64,000 bases of DNA from Candidatus Didemnitutus mandela (lineage in GTDB: Bacteria; Verrucomicrobiota; Verrucomicrobiia; Opitutales; Opitutaceae). The stretch is taken from positions 1-64,000 of the forward strand of contig NJAL01000007.1 of assembly GCA_002591725.1 (NCBI GenBank), given 5' to 3'. The position numbers and the translations under genes are program-made. Shown piece after piece: positions 1 to 11,284 of this stretch (position 1 is the first letter of the stretch; the number at the start of each line of letters is the position of its first letter). Below the pieces are notes generated by a model. It saw nothing but the letters and a program-made list of their open reading frames with translations, searched no databases and was not told the DNA's origin.

Positions 1-1690
1 GCGCGAAAAGGGGCAAAGATGAGTCCATCTAGAAGGTTCTTTACCTGAACGACAAGACTGAGACCGGGAAAGTACAGCAGTATTTTTTCGCCAACTTGCT
101 CTCTGCGCGATATCATCCGGAGGCGTTTCAGCCAAACGAGCAATTCTTGGGAAAACTTTACGGATAAGGCTGTCATTCAACTCAATGACACGCGCCTGGC
201 GGTCACGGTTGCCGAACGCATGTTCACCTTGTTAGGCGAGCATGCCCAGAGTTTTGACGCGGCCTTGTCACTAACAACAAAGATATTTTCCTACACGAAC
301 CATATATCCTGATGCCCGAGGGACTGGAGCGTTGGAGTGTTCCGTTGCTTCAATGCGTACTGCCGCGCCACCTTACAATTATCTATGCGCTCAACGAGCG
401 CTTGATGGGCATCTGTTAATCGAAATGGCCCGGCGACGACGCAAAGAAGCGCACCGTCTCGCTCATCGATGAGTCCGGCTCCCAATATGTGCGCGATGGC
501 GAATCTCGCCATCGCTGGATCTCTTTGTGTAAACGGCATCGCCATGCTGCACACGCGCTTGTTTCGGCAAGACTTATTCCCAGAGCTAGATGCCCTTTGT
601 CCGGGAAAATTCAACAATAAGGTCAACGGCATGACATCGCGCTGCTGTTTACGCGCGTGCAACCCAAAACTCTCCGCGCTTATCACGAAGAGCATCGGCG
701 ACGGCTGGTTGCGCGAACCTCGACCGGCTGCGCCAGTTGGAGAAGTTTGTCGACGACGAAAAGTCTCAACGGGAATTCGTGACGATCAAATGCAAAAAAA
801 GTACTTCTTGCTGGCATCATTTGCTGCGAGTGCGGTGTCGAGGCTTTTCCGGATGCGCTTTTCGACATTCATATCAAGCATCTCCACGAATACAAGCGCC
901 AAGCATCTGAGCCTGCTCCACATTCTCTGGCTTTATCGTCGGATTCTACAAAATCCTTCGATAGACGTTGTCCCGCGCGTGTTTGTTTTCTCCGCAAAAG
1001 CTGCGCCTGGGCTACGACTTGGCAAAGGCCATCATCAAGTCGATCAATGCGGTCGCTAACCTCGTGAACAACGATCTGCGCATCGATGGCAAGCTGAAGG
1101 TCGTTTTTTCTGCCGAACTTCCGCGTATTGCTCGCGGCGCGCATCATCCCAGCCGCCGACGTTTCCGAACAGATTTCCATTGCTGACAAGGAGACGTCCA
1201 GTGCGGGCAACATGAAGCTTGCGTTCAACGGAACTGTGATACTGGGCACGCTTGACGGCGCGAATGTCGAAATTCAGCAAGAGGTCGGTGAGGATAATAT
1301 TTTTATCTTTGGCCTCACGGTCGAATAAGCGAACGAGTTGTTCGCTTGCTGCTACCGTCCTTGGAATTGTTGTGAGCACGACGAAAAGTTGCTCGCCGTG
1401 CTCGACTCGCTGGGTTCTGACTACTTCGTCAAAGGCGAGGAGCAAAATTTTCCGGCTATGGTGCGTGTAAGCCTGCTCGAGGGTGGCGACTCGTGTTTCG
1501 TGCTCGCGGGTTTTTGTGCCTATTGCGATGCGCAGGAAAAGACCAACACAGAGCGTGGTGGTAAGGTAAGTTCTCTAGTGATCGCACAATTCGGGAATAC
1601 GCAAAGAGGCATCTGGAAGCTACTACCCATGAGCGTCCTTGACCAGGCTATCCTACATCATTTTAATTTTTCCGACTTCTTTATGCGATT
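1..1690 (+). pseudogene. glgP: glycogen/starch phosphorylase (glgP) pseudogene, 5' end outside window
   Basis: Family role: PLP-dependent release of glucose-1-phosphate from glycogen or maltodextrin. Conserved blocks occur in collinear order but in shifting frames: a KVLYLNDKTETGK block near 30-80, IQLNDT near 175-190, a TNH...PEGLERW block near 297-335, KFNNKVNG near 607-630, [13 protein letters not shown] near 950-990, [12 protein letters not shown] near 1141-1177, then the PLP-lysine region [12 protein letters not shown] near 1200-1235 and [15 protein letters not shown] near 1245-1287. Frameshifts lie between almost every block, and an in-frame TAA follows at 1326. The C-terminal SLLEGGD block (near 1470) and terminal IWKL (near 1610) are also visible. 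No single frame covers more than about a quarter of the enzyme, so it cannot make an active protein. Gene identity is firm; exact ends are approximate. Confidence 0.9.
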
Positions 1691-1779
1691 TTAAACTGCG
1701 GTGATCGTTTAAAAAACGGGGTTGATGCCCCTCTCACTGTTACTAACTGGTGTAACGAATAATCTATTTTCCCCGAGAA

Positions 1780-2960
1780 TCATGCGTCTATCAGCCGTTT
1801 TTATCCGTTAACTTGCTATCCCTTCCTTCTTGCCGACTGCGCTATGTTGGTGTTGGCATCCTTACTGGTGCTCACGCGCTGGCGTTTGGCTAAAGTTGCG
1901 GTATCGACTGGATTGGAAACGGTCTGGGCTCGGGACGTCCATCTTTCTATCTTTATGGTGCGAGCTGATCTGTGTGGTTTGATATGAAGGATGTCGACTT
2001 TCGTTTCCACACGCAGCCATTCTCAACCGCGAAAATGGTCTTCCTGTAGAGGCATTGTTGGGCGAGCGAGTGCACATCGAAAATGCGCGTGTACAAATCG
2101 GCTTGAATTATCCGCGAAAGTTGGTTTGACTCTTGTGGATTTTGGTCCATTTGCATAAAAAGTGGACAGTTGCTTTTGTCCCGGCTGAGCTTTTGACTGA
2201 AAAACTTAGCTTTTATATTATAGTCAACCTGTAATCTGGGCTATGGCCATGGAAGAAGAACTCCTTACGGCAGCCTTTAACGACTTGGATAAAGTGAAAA
2301 AAGCGAGCAGTCGGGAGAGCGCTGCACGCTAGCATACCGTGGTGTGACATTGCGAAGACGCGCGACCTACAGTGTGTCTTGAAGAATGGTGTCGACTGTG
2401 ATCATATAAAACCTTTCGATAGACGCATGTGCGTGGCAGTACTTTGTGGCCCAAATCAAGTTATTGCTGGCTGGGGTGGACAATTGAAGGGCAGCTTCAG
2501 ACTGATATTTCGGAAAACATGGAGAACAACAGTTTGCGTTTCACTAAAAAATGAATATGTAGAACGGAAACTTCCACAACAAAGAGCGAAAGGAAAAGGA
2601 AAGGGGAAAGATCGCATCGCTCTGAAAGGTACTGATCCCGGGCTTCGGGCTTAACCTCCCGACAACTTGAAAAAATCTGCTCTCAACTCAACTCGGCGAG
2701 GCTACCGTGGCTCAGCTGAGCGCGAGCAATTTTCTGGCTCAGGATTTGTTGGTGACGGTGGCGTTTGTGGATCATTGATTGCAAATATCAGCCTTGCTAG
2801 ATGCGTCATGATTTGCGATGGTGTGTCAAAAAAACTCCAATGGATTTCCGTTAGAGGACAGTATACATATGTTTTTTTCCAAATAACTTATCCTGACTTT
2901 AGCCTGCCAAAACGCAGAAACGATCGCTAATTTTAGCGATGAGTGCCTTGTGTATCTGTT
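1780..2960 (+). other. unrecognised decayed coding remnant, possibly AsmA-like membrane-anchored protein
   Basis: From an ATG near 1782 the plus strand shows short hydrophobic then beta-type stretches in changing frames (MRLSAVFIR, then LVLASLLVLTRW, then FDMKDVDFRF near 1978). Near 2697-2790 there is an open piece reading ATVAQLSASNFLAQDLLV. This resembles the membrane-anchor-plus-beta layout of AsmA/DUF748-like proteins, but no diagnostic motif is present. I could not find an intact gene on either strand. The possible identity is a guess from layout only. Confidence 0.2.
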
Positions 2961-2990
2961 ATTGCTAAAATGGCCGCAGTATTGAGGGCT

Positions 2991-3130
2991 CACTTAAATT
3001 CGGCCATGCGATGACAGGAAAAATAAAGATCATTTTCGCGCTGTTTTGCTTCGGTGACATCTTGGGCGATACCGAAAATCGTGCGCGGGTAGTGTGCAGC
3101 TTTCGATCTTAGGGTCCCTATCAACGCATT
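2991..3130 (-). pseudogene. PAS/PAC sensor-domain fragment
   Basis: On the minus strand, 3080 down to 2991 reads RTIFGIAQDVTEAKQREND, the classic end of a PAC motif in sensor kinases and GGDEF proteins, preceded by a degenerate GTLRSKAAHYP in the same relative position as the usual Gly-x-x-x-aspartate segment. It stops at TGA 2991. No kinase or cyclase catalytic domain is visible next to it. It could be the C-terminal sensor part of the response regulator remnant upstream on the same strand (4.6-5.2 kb), or a separate gene. The intervening 3.2-4.6 kb shows nothing I recognise. Confidence 0.6.
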
Positions 3131-4649
3131 TTGTCGGCGGGCCGGTGTACTCCAACGGTATCGCAGCATCGAGACTCGTTTACCGGCTTCAACTTAAGCC
3201 ATCGCGGCCAGTAGGACAATCCTAATGGCTCGCCGGAACAAAGGGTGCGAGGTCATGGAGAGATTCGGATGTAACGGAAACTCCGAGAACTTACTGGGTC
3301 TCAAGTGACCAGTTGATCCGTCCTCCTTTGAATGCTCCATGCCCAAACATCCATGTGAGCTGCCTTTGGAGCGGTTTCCAAACGTTCCTTCCGAATCTAC
3401 CAATCCGATCAATACACTCCAGCAATTTCGCTGCGCTGGCTTTCCAGTTGGCTGGGAGGGGGCGCTGAATTTCCTTGCTAATTCCGCTGGCTAAAATTCC
3501 AACGCCAACAAGAAGCCAGCCACTAGACTAGATCGGTATAGGAATCTAAAGAGAGTTAATCCCGGCGGGTAATAAAAAAATCTGCACCCGATGGCTCCGG
3601 TCAAAGCGACCAATAATGCCAGATCCGCCGTCCCGACAACCGGGCGAGGGCGACGGCGCAAGCCGAAACTGGAACAATAAAAATCAAAAGAGATTCGTTC
3701 CCAATGCTGTTTCCCATTCACGCTTTTAACCAACCCTAGAAGAATAAACGGGAGGGTTAACGGCTAGCCTGAGCTGCTACAAGGCCATCGATTGCCATAC
3801 ATGTCCAAGATGTTTTACGATTATCCAGGGTTAAAGGCATCAACCCAAAGTCCGCTATCCTTTGTTTTTATTAAAATAAGTCCAAGCAGGGGATGCGTTG
3901 GATAACCTGCTAATATTTTTGCTATAATAACTTGAAAATAAAAGTTTTTCTCTGGATCTAATGCTGACCAAACAAATTATCAATAGAGTAAAAAACAAGT
4001 CGCCTCTTGTTTTTAAGCTAGGACGCGTGCCATATGGCCATATGCAATGGATTGAGTTTTTACTGTCATTATACTATTATTATTACATTTATATTGGTCT
4101 CGCTGGTCCGGATGGTATAGCTTGCTTTAGGTCAATTTTTCTGTAAAATAAAAAACGGTTGTTGCAATCGCGGATTGCTGATTACCCCGATCGTTTATCT
4201 CTTATCTCATAACTTGTACGATGCGTTTGGGAATCGCTAACTCCCAGGCTTACCACGCTGCTGTGCTTGCGAACCAGGGAACTGTCCGCTTGGGAGAAAG
4301 AGCGAAATAGACACACTTACTGACTCGGTTCAATCTCGAAGCTAGTATCTTTTTGACACTAAAACGAATGTCCAGATGTCCACTCGGCTGTTAATCGGGG
4401 AAAGTCGAGAAATTTTCCCGAGAATGCTAATGATAGTTCCGACGCATACCTGCACGGTCTCGGCCATTCCTTTTTGCGCGGGACCGAGGAGCTGAGCTGA
4501 ACAACAGGTTGGCCATGTCAAAAAAATCTTCATTGACGTTATTATGACCAACTATCGCAAAAGATTCACTTTGGGTCTGGCTGGCAATCTCGGCCGCATT
4601 TTGTGCCAGCAGCGCGGCTGCTGGGCTTGGATGTGCTGTTCTACAATCT

Positions 4650-5175
4650 ATTCTAGCTCCATGACGAAAGTTCTTCTCGCGCCGGTTTTTACATTTTCGG
4701 TCAAAGCGAAAACGGTTTTGTAGTACATCGAAGTTGTCGAAAAGTTTTTTTTAAAAAAAGCAATCGATCCGATCGTCCGAGCTGCTTGACAATTTCGGTC
4801 AACGCAATAAGTGGAGTAGGGATATTACAGGTGACTATCTGTAGTTCCAGAGAGACTTTTCAAGGCCGTTCAGTTGATTTTAATGTCCCTCCCATCCCGT
4901 TGGCATACATGCGCAGACAAATGCTATCTGTATCTTTTAGGTAGGGTGCAGCTTGTTTCGCAGCACAACGTTCCCTTTTCCCCTGATAGGCGGGGATGGA
5001 CGACGAAGTTAAAAATCGGACGCAGGGCCGTAAACTGGGTCGAACAGCCTGGATTCGTTACGCTCAAAATTTTGCGTCGAAATTTGCTCGCGTTTAAAAA
5101 TTTTTTCGATAATCGAAATAGATATCCCGGCCATCGTCGATGGCAAGAGCGGGGACGGGTTTCCCTAGGAGAAGA
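4650..5175 (-). pseudogene. response-regulator receiver-domain pseudogene
   Basis: Read on the minus strand, the receiver acidic pair is visible as ALAIDDGRDIYFDYRKNF near 5145-5095, then a stop. Further on come a degenerate FNFVVHPRLSG segment and, near 4790-4740, EIVKQLGRSDRLLFLKK followed by a shifted FDNFDVLQ segment. The Lys-Lys after the hydrophobic strand fits the conserved receiver lysine. This resembles regulators with a long linker that follow PAS-type histidine kinases. It sits directly downstream of a kinase remnant on the same strand, so the pair was probably one two-component operon. Multiple frameshifts and stops make it non-functional. What followed the receiver domain is unclear. 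Confidence 0.65.
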
Positions 5176-5179
5176 TATG

Positions 5180-6110
5180 GCGTCAGGTGGCATCAAGAAA
5201 GCTGAAGGGGAATGTTGCACCGCAGCCAAGTATATCGCTTGGCTGCTTGGAGTTGCTTGGAGTTGCTTGGAGTTGCTTGGAGTGAGTCATTTAGCTTTCG
5301 GGTGGCCACCGGTCCGCCGTAGGGACACGAAGCTGTAGCCGCACTTTTTGATGGTAATCCCATGGGTAAAAACGTGCGAGAGATTTTTTCGATAAAATAT
5401 CGATATCATTATAGACCAAATAAATAAACGTCTAGATTTATAGCCTGCTAAGTTCGTAGAATAGTTTATTCGCTCGAATTTTCGCTACAATCGCAGATGT
5501 ATTTCGCGCTGCGGATAAGGTTGACCAGAATTTTTAGTTACCATGTGCTTTTCGATATTCAGCATCGGAGCCGCCCGATAATTGCGAGTTATCTCGAACT
5601 GGCTGGCGCTGCAAAATACCCCAGCCATTCATACGAATGGCATCTTCCATAATTTTCGGTCAGTGGCACAATCTTTGTTAGTTGTTAGTTCGGAAATTTG
5701 CGCGTAGCTTTGCTGCATGGTCGCGGTTCCCGTTTGTATCTTGATCCGCTGGTTTTTTTAATTTTTTGCGAAGAAGAAAAACTGTGTCGCGTGCGAACTC
5801 TGCAGGTGCTTGGTCAGAGTGTTGCTCGTGACATTGACGGTGTTCAGCACGTTGTTGACGTTGCGCAACATGCTTGTGGCGACTTCTGCTATACAGGGCT
5901 GATGTGGAGTACTCCACAATTCCTTGTGAATGACCTCCATTTCCTGCTCGGTCTTTTCCGGCGCCGAAATATCCTGAACGGCGCAAAGAATCTGAATAAT
6001 TTCTATATTATCGGTGAGAAAGGGTACTGAAAAACTGACAGGCACAAGAACCCCCCGAGCATTTGAAATACTTCGCCTCAATCTCTGTGACGTTGCCGTG
6101 AGCACAGGCC
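5180..6110 (-). pseudogene. PAS-type sensor histidine kinase pseudogene
   Basis: The minus strand reads DNIEIIQILCAVQDIS near 6000 (PAC end), then AEVATSMLRNVNNVLN near 5880-5835. In the kinase family I recall with this layout the latter segment is usually AEVATGVLHNVGNVLN, so the phospho-acceptor histidine appears replaced by arginine. An ATMQQSYAQ segment follows near 5720. Near 5385-5340, in another frame, KNLSHVFTHGITIKKCGY corresponds to the ATP-lid part of the HATPase domain. A GATF segment at 5220 gives the expected C-terminal end. Frameshifts separate the blocks. A 10-bp, four-copy tandem repeat (5244-5283) interrupts the catalytic domain. The sensor part probably lay above 6110 but is unrecognisable. 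Confidence 0.75.
5244..5283 (+). repeat. tandem repeat, 4 x 10 bp (TGCTTGGAGT)
   Basis: Four perfect head-to-tail copies of TGCTTGGAGT. The array lies inside the ATPase domain of the dead histidine kinase. Because three extra 10-bp copies add 30 bp, the array is frame-neutral relative to a single copy, yet it inserts sequence absent from the family. Slippage is the likely origin. Confidence 0.95.
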
Positions 6111-8540
6111 GTGGTTGGCCGCATCGCTGCGATAGCTTACGAGCGCATCGCAATTTTCGCCTAACAGCTTTCCCTCTTCAACCTCGAAGAGAAGGGGGAT
6201 ACGGGAGCGCGTTCGCGAAGACAAAAAGTCTGCCAGATTCGAGTACGAGGATAGTGTGCAGCATGGACCTCAAAGCATGTTTAACGTATTTTTTCGAAAT
6301 GATGGTGCCCTCGACGTGTTCTGCCAACTTGTTCAAAGCTTTTGCCAACAGGGGAAACTTGTCCTCTGTCCACAACTGGACATATGTGTATTAGTAAGCT
6401 TGTCTTGGCAATTTCTTGAGTACTACTGGAAAGTCATAGCAGGGAAGCCCTTACCGAGTTGATTAGCCAGAAGCTCGAGCCAAAAGCGATTAGACACAGG
6501 AGGTTCCTTACGACGACAATGCCTCCGGGATAAGTGGAATCAAATTTCTTTCTACATGGCCTCGATCTGTACGGTAATGCGCGTGCCCAATTCCTTGGCG
6601 TAGTGTCGGCGAAACGCTCGATGGTGTCACTGATCTTCTCCGGGATAGCCGCTTGTTTGCGAAGGAGCTGCTGATCTAGCAGACTGCCTGCATATCATGA
6701 AGGGTCGATACCGGTCCTCCGTGCAAAATTTGCGATGGTTGTCAAACCTACGAAGACTGACGCTATCCTTGTTCTGATAAACCAAAGTTTTCCCGATTTC
6801 CAATTTATTTGCCCATTTGGTGGCAGAGTTTTGGGCTTGCAGGACTAGAATTTTCCAAGTTGGGCTAGAAAAAAACGTGCAATTTTTCATCCATTGCTAG
6901 GTTCTCTCTAAAAAGCAAGTATTCGGTCGAATACCCTATACTGGATCGCTTCGAACATGTGGTTTGTTTCAATTTTATCGGCTTCCACGAGATCTGCGAG
7001 ACTCTGTGGACAACCTTCAGGATACGATCATATGCTTGAGCTAAAAGATACAGCTGCTCCCCCCATGGCCGCCTGCAGCATATTTGCCCAAGGCTGGCGT
7101 AAGCGCACAGTGCCGGCCGATTTTTCCTGGACATCCTCGCGTTCGAGGATATTCTAGTTTTTCGAAGCTGCATGCGTTGTTGATTCTCGTGTATCGCTCG
7201 ATACGCTCACATATTCTGGCCGAGGTTTCATCCCGGTTGCTTCGACATGCAAGTAAAGTGTGGGCTAGAAGCAGGCTACTCATTCGGTTGTGGCATTTCT
7301 GGATTTGCGTTGGATAACAACGGTATTGGTGTTTAAAGTAATGTTGCTTAGGTAGTTGCACTGAAAAAAAAGGGGTTCGTTGCCGTTACCAGCATAAAGT
7401 TACACAGCAAGGTGATTTTGTCAGCGTTGCTTGAGATCGTAGCTCGAAGGGCTGGCGAAAACCCTCGAGCGCCGAACGCTTGAACACAGATAGTTTGTTG
7501 GGGAAAAGGACGCCATTATGGACGAGCGAAATCCCGACCAGGCGCGCTGAATTGCACCGCCACCGGAGCAGTCCAATGTTCAAAATTTTATGATTGGGCG
7601 TTCGAAATAACGCTCGCTGATGAGCGCTTTTCCCGGCGGCCGAACTAATGCGGAGGATTTCGAGGTGTTCGTTGAACTCTGGTGGCGACACGACCGAAGG
7701 GATGCATTTCGAGATCATGGATTTGGGCATCCAGTGGCTCGATCATCAAGTTATGGTCTGCCTGAACCAGCTGTTTCAACGACGCGCTGCTGCCGGATAG
7801 GGTAAGTGCGGATTCGCAGCTCAAGAAGGGGCTATCTGATCCAAGAAGTCGATTGGGAAGACCTCAACCCGTTCGCTAGCCCATTTCCTTAGCCGTTACT
7901 CGCGGTAGGAATACTCGCGGTTTTTCACTTTTTCGTGCCAGCGCTGCGATAGCGAAACTGTCTTTGACTGGCTGTGTTGTACTGGATAGGCTGAACTCGC
8001 CTACGATCAGATAGTCGCCTTGGGTTTTTAACCTATAGCTGGTCTGTCGCGACGAGCAGCGGGAGCGCAATGGCTATACCGTAAGGCGGTCCTTTCTTTC
8101 ACAAATTGTCGAGTGCGAGATTTATTGTTATCCTGGTGCATGACTGTAAACGTCAGGGTTGGGTTGCTTAGCGCTAAGGAGATCCAATCCTACTTTTTCA
8201 AGGCAGCGTCTAACAGTTTGACAAGAAAGAGCTAGGGCTTAGCCGGTGTTTACCTCGATTTGGACAAGAACGGTTTTAATCCTGACCAAAATAAAATAGC
8301 CTGGCAGAAAGTGGCGAGACATACAGGTAGACGGAATTTTTCGGGTTGCTCCGATCCGAACAAACCTCCTTCCCAACATCAAGGGTAAATAGGAATTGAC
8401 AGTGCGAAGTTGAAAAATGATGTTATCTATGTCGGAGTATTTATGTGCGATTTCGCACCGACAGTGTTGAGCAAACTTTGCGCAGAACCTACGGCCTCTT
8501 ACCACTGTCCCGGGTAGCGAAATAGAGGTTGCCCCGGAGC
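6110..8540. other. 2.4-kb degenerate region, no intact gene recognised
   Basis: Only short open stretches exist on both strands. On the minus strand a segment around 6370-6250 (KFPLLAKALNKLAEHVEG) looks like real helical protein and may be the sensor part of the kinase remnant downstream. Near 7660-7790 the plus strand reads TEGMHFEIMDLGIQWLDHQV, and near 8250-8330 a frame contains LDLDKNGFNPDQNKIAWQKV; both look like former coding sequence of unknown family. I see no RNA gene or mobile element here. Confidence 0.5.
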
Positions 8541-8562
8541 CTTAAGTCGGTTGCCTGGAATA

Positions 8563-9159
8563 ATGGGCAAAGGAGACAGTCTGTTTGTCGGGCTTACTGG
8601 TGGTATGGGGTGCGGAAAGTCGACGGTGGGAAAACTCTTTGCTGAGCGCGAATTCCTGCGCCTTGATGCCGACGAAACCGTGCGAGAGGAAATTTTGAAC
8701 AAGCCCGCAGTGGTTTCCGCTCTGCGTGACCGTTTCGGCGATGGAGCTGTAACGCCGATAGGAACGGTAGACCGAAAAGCTTTGGCCGGAATCGTTTTTC
8801 GGGATGACGAAGCGCTCTCTTGGCTGGAAAAGCTGATTCATCCCCAACTCTGGGAAAGATGGAAAGAGCTCTTTGACTCGGCAACCGATCAACGCTTCAT
8901 CTGCGAAGTGCCTTTGCTCTTCGAGAAGCAGATGGAGAATTGGTTTGACTCCACGGTGTGTGTCACCACAGGTTCCGCTTTGCAGCTACAACGGCTGGAA
9001 CAACGCGAAATTCCGCCAGAGCTCGCTTATAAGCGTATTGCTAAGCAATTGCCTTTGGCCAGAAAATGCGAATTGGCAGACTTTGTAATTCTGAACGATG
9101 GTTCCCTTGAATTTCTGCGCGAACAAGTAGACGCGCTGGCTCAATGTCTCTCTCCCTAA
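8563..9159 (+). CDS. coaE: dephospho-CoA kinase
   Basis: Catalyses the last step of CoA synthesis, ATP-dependent phosphorylation of the dephospho-CoA ribose 3'-OH, in the cytoplasm. The P-loop GLTGGMGCGKST lies at about residues 10-21, followed by the LDAD substrate-site motif (LRLDADETVRE). The LIHPQLWERW and VPLLFEKQMENWFD segments are typical of CoaE, as is the C-terminal LADFVILNDGS. About 198 residues is normal for the family. ATG 8563 is chosen; an in-frame TTG at 8551 is the alternative, and neither has a Shine-Dalgarno sequence at a suitable distance. An AAAGGAGA stretch lies just inside the frame (8568-8575), so the original start may have been slightly downstream. rho begins 26 bp after the stop, suggesting co-transcription. 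Confidence 0.95.
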   Translation: MGKGDSLFVGLTGGMGCGKSTVGKLFAEREFLRLDADETVREEILNKPAVVSALRDRFGDGAVTPIGTVDRKALAGIVFRDDEALSWLEKLIHPQLWERWKELFDSATDQRFICEVPLLFEKQMENWFDSTVCVTTGSALQLQRLEQREIPPELAYKRIAKQLPLARKCELADFVILNDGSLEFLREQVDALAQCLSP

Positions 9160-9185
9160 ACCCTGTCTGAAACAGACTATCTCTC

Positions 9186-11051
9186 ATGGAAGTGCCTCCA
9201 AATGAACCCGAGGAAAAATCCAGCCTCGCCTCCGCTACCGAAGGTGAAGCTCCCAAGAAACACCCACGCACCAGCTCCCGGCTGGTGCACGGAAAATCTT
9301 CGCGCAAAACAGCGGCTTCAGAAGAAACGCTGTCGGCCGAACCCCAATTGGAGTTGGCTCCAGCTTCGGAACCGCCGTCTCCGGCGTCTAAATCTGAAGC
9401 AAAACGCGAACTCATTCGCGAGTGTAAACCGGAATCGCTTGTACCCGCCGTGGCTGCTTCCGAGGAGTCGGCGAATGGCGGGGGCTACGACCAGCGAGCC
9501 AGTTTAGCAACAGAAACCAAGGAATCTTCCGCGCCGGAAGCGACTTGCAGTGCTAACCACCACCACCAACAACAAGGGCAGGGTGGCGTGAAGTTCAACC
9601 GCTGGCGCGACAAGAGGTTTCGCGGCGGCGGAGGCAAATGGAGTAATCATCAGAATCAGAGCGGCCCTAGGCATCGGTTGGAGCCTCCACCGCCAAAGGG
9701 CGAGGCCTATCCCAGCGAGTTGCCTGACCCGGCTCGCTTTGCTGATCTCGCAGCGCTCGACCAGGTTGCCGATGATATTGCAGCGAAGAAGGCCGACCCG
9801 ATATGGCTTTTCGAACTCTATTCCTTAAGTCATGCCGAACTCCTTTCCAAGGCCCAGAGTCTTGGCGCAAAATTTGAAGCTATCCCCAGTCGCCGCCAAT
9901 TGCTTAATATAGTTTTTACAGCTGCCGCCGAGCAAAAGATCCCGCTGCTGGATCGCGGCTGGATCGACCTCACCGATTGTGGTTACGGCTTCGTCGTGCA
10001 TGAAAGCGTTAACTATCAGCTCTATCCCGAGAACGCGTTTCTAGCCGAGGGCTTCATTAAAAAATACGGCTTGAAGCCCGGCCATCTCGTCGAGGTGCAA
10101 GTCCAGGCCCCCAGCCCGAACGGTCGCTGCCCGAGTGTTGTGCGCTTGTTCCAGGTGATGGGCAGAAGACCCGATGAAATTTCCAAACTAAAGCCTTTCG
10201 AGGAGCTTACGCCGTATTATCCACTCCAACGCATCTGGCTAGAAACACCCGGTTCCAAGGGAATCTCGATGCGAATGGTCGATATCCTCACACCTTTCGG
10301 CTTTGGCCAGCGCGGCCTGATCGTTGCTCCGCCGCGCACAGGTAAGACGGCGCTTTTGCAAAACATCGCCAACTCCGTTGCTGAAAACTTCCCCGAGACA
10401 AAACTTATTATTCTGCTGGTCGACGAACGTCCCGAGGAAGTCACGGACTTCCGCCGGCATTGCAAAGGCGAGGTGGTCAGTTCGACGTTTGACGAAACGC
10501 CGGAAAGCCACGTGCACTGTGCTGAGATGGTGATCGAGAAATCCCGTCGTCTGGTCGAACAAGGCGAACACGTTATCATTTTGCTCGACTCCATCACGCG
10601 TCTCGCGCGCGCTTGCAACGCCCTCGCATCAAACTCCGGCAAGATCATGTCTGGCGGCATCGAAGCCACAGCCCTTCAAAAAGCCAAGCGTTTTTTCGGT
10701 TCCGCACGCAATATCGAAGGCAGTGGCAGCCTGACCATCCTTGCCACGGCTCTGATCGATACTGGTTCGCGTATGGACGAGGTCATTTTCGAGGAATTCA
10801 AGGGCACTGGTAATATGGAGCTCCATCTCGATCGCGACCTTTCCAATAGGCGTATTTTCCCTGCCATCAACGTTGACAAGAGTGGCACGCGCAAGGAGGA
10901 GCTCATCTACCATCCGGACGAATTGGCTCGCATCTACGGCCTCCGTCGTGCGATGCAGGGCGTTCCAGCGGCTGACTCGGTCGAAATGCTCGTTCAGCGT
11001 CTCAAAAAGACCAAGACCAATGCGGAATTCTTGATGGGCTTGAACCGCTAG
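9186..11051 (+). CDS. rho: transcription termination factor Rho, long N-terminal extension
   Basis: Hexameric RNA-dependent ATPase/translocase that ends transcription. Roughly the first 190 of 621 residues are low-complexity: Glu/Pro/Ser/Ala-rich, then an [11 protein letters not shown] run and a basic Gly-rich patch ([14 protein letters not shown]). A SAP-like Rho N-domain follows (about 205-245), then the RNA-binding cold-shock-like domain (about 255-330, GYGFVVHES). The Walker A motif [12 protein letters not shown] is near residue 381 and Walker [16 protein letters not shown] near 460-475. The Q-loop segment and the R-loop ([16 protein letters not shown]) at the C-terminus are complete. Such disordered inserts are known in Rho of several phyla. 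Start ATG 9186 lacks a Shine-Dalgarno sequence. Intact, no odd residues seen in the ATPase core. A second rho lies at 18840-20012. Confidence 0.97.
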   Translation: MEVPPNEPEEKSSLASATEGEAPKKHPRTSSRLVHGKSSRKTAASEETLSAEPQLELAPASEPPSPASKSEAKRELIRECKPESLVPAVAASEESANGGGYDQRASLATETKESSAPEATCSANHHHQQQGQGGVKFNRWRDKRFRGGGGKWSNHQNQSGPRHRLEPPPPKGEAYPSELPDPARFADLAALDQVADDIAAKKADPIWLFELYSLSHAELLSKAQSLGAKFEAIPSRRQLLNIVFTAAAEQKIPLLDRGWIDLTDCGYGFVVHESVNYQLYPENAFLAEGFIKKYGLKPGHLVEVQVQAPSPNGRCPSVVRLFQVMGRRPDEISKLKPFEELTPYYPLQRIWLETPGSKGISMRMVDILTPFGFGQRGLIVAPPRTGKTALLQNIANSVAENFPETKLIILLVDERPEEVTDFRRHCKGEVVSSTFDETPESHVHCAEMVIEKSRRLVEQGEHVIILLDSITRLARACNALASNSGKIMSGGIEATALQKAKRFFGSARNIEGSGSLTILATALIDTGSRMDEVIFEEFKGTGNMELHLDRDLSNRRIFPAINVDKSGTRKEELIYHPDELARIYGLRRAMQGVPAADSVEMLVQRLKKTKTNAEFLMGLNR

Positions 11052-11192
11052 ACTTGCCCGCTGTTTTAGCTTGTGTGATCGTGCCCGGTGACTATGTAAT
11101 CCATCTCGTTCCCTGGAGTTTGTCGGACAGGCTGCTTTATGTGGCGAGCTGGTCTGTTCCGCTCGCGCTGTTGGCGTCTGGAAAAATGTGGA

Positions 11193-11217
11193 ACCCCCAT
11201 TGCACGGCAATGGGGGT
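11193..11217 (+). terminator. perfect 11-bp hairpin downstream of rho (possible terminator without U-tract)
   Basis: ACCCCCATTGC and GCAATGGGGGT flank a 3-base ACG loop, giving an uninterrupted 11-bp stem with seven G-C pairs, 142 bp after the rho stop. No T-run follows, so it is not a standard intrinsic terminator. It could be a decayed one, an RNA 3'-end stabiliser, or chance. Its perfection stands out in otherwise eroded sequence. Confidence 0.4.
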
Positions 11218-11284
11218 ATCGCCGATGGAGTGAGAGAGAGTTTACTCGCCGGCATCGATCAACCGGCGGCTGAAGTCTCGTCTC

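Noticed and set aside
10629-11255. Minus-strand frame of 208 codons overlapping the end of rho
   Set aside because: Antisense to the conserved Rho C-terminus; shadow.
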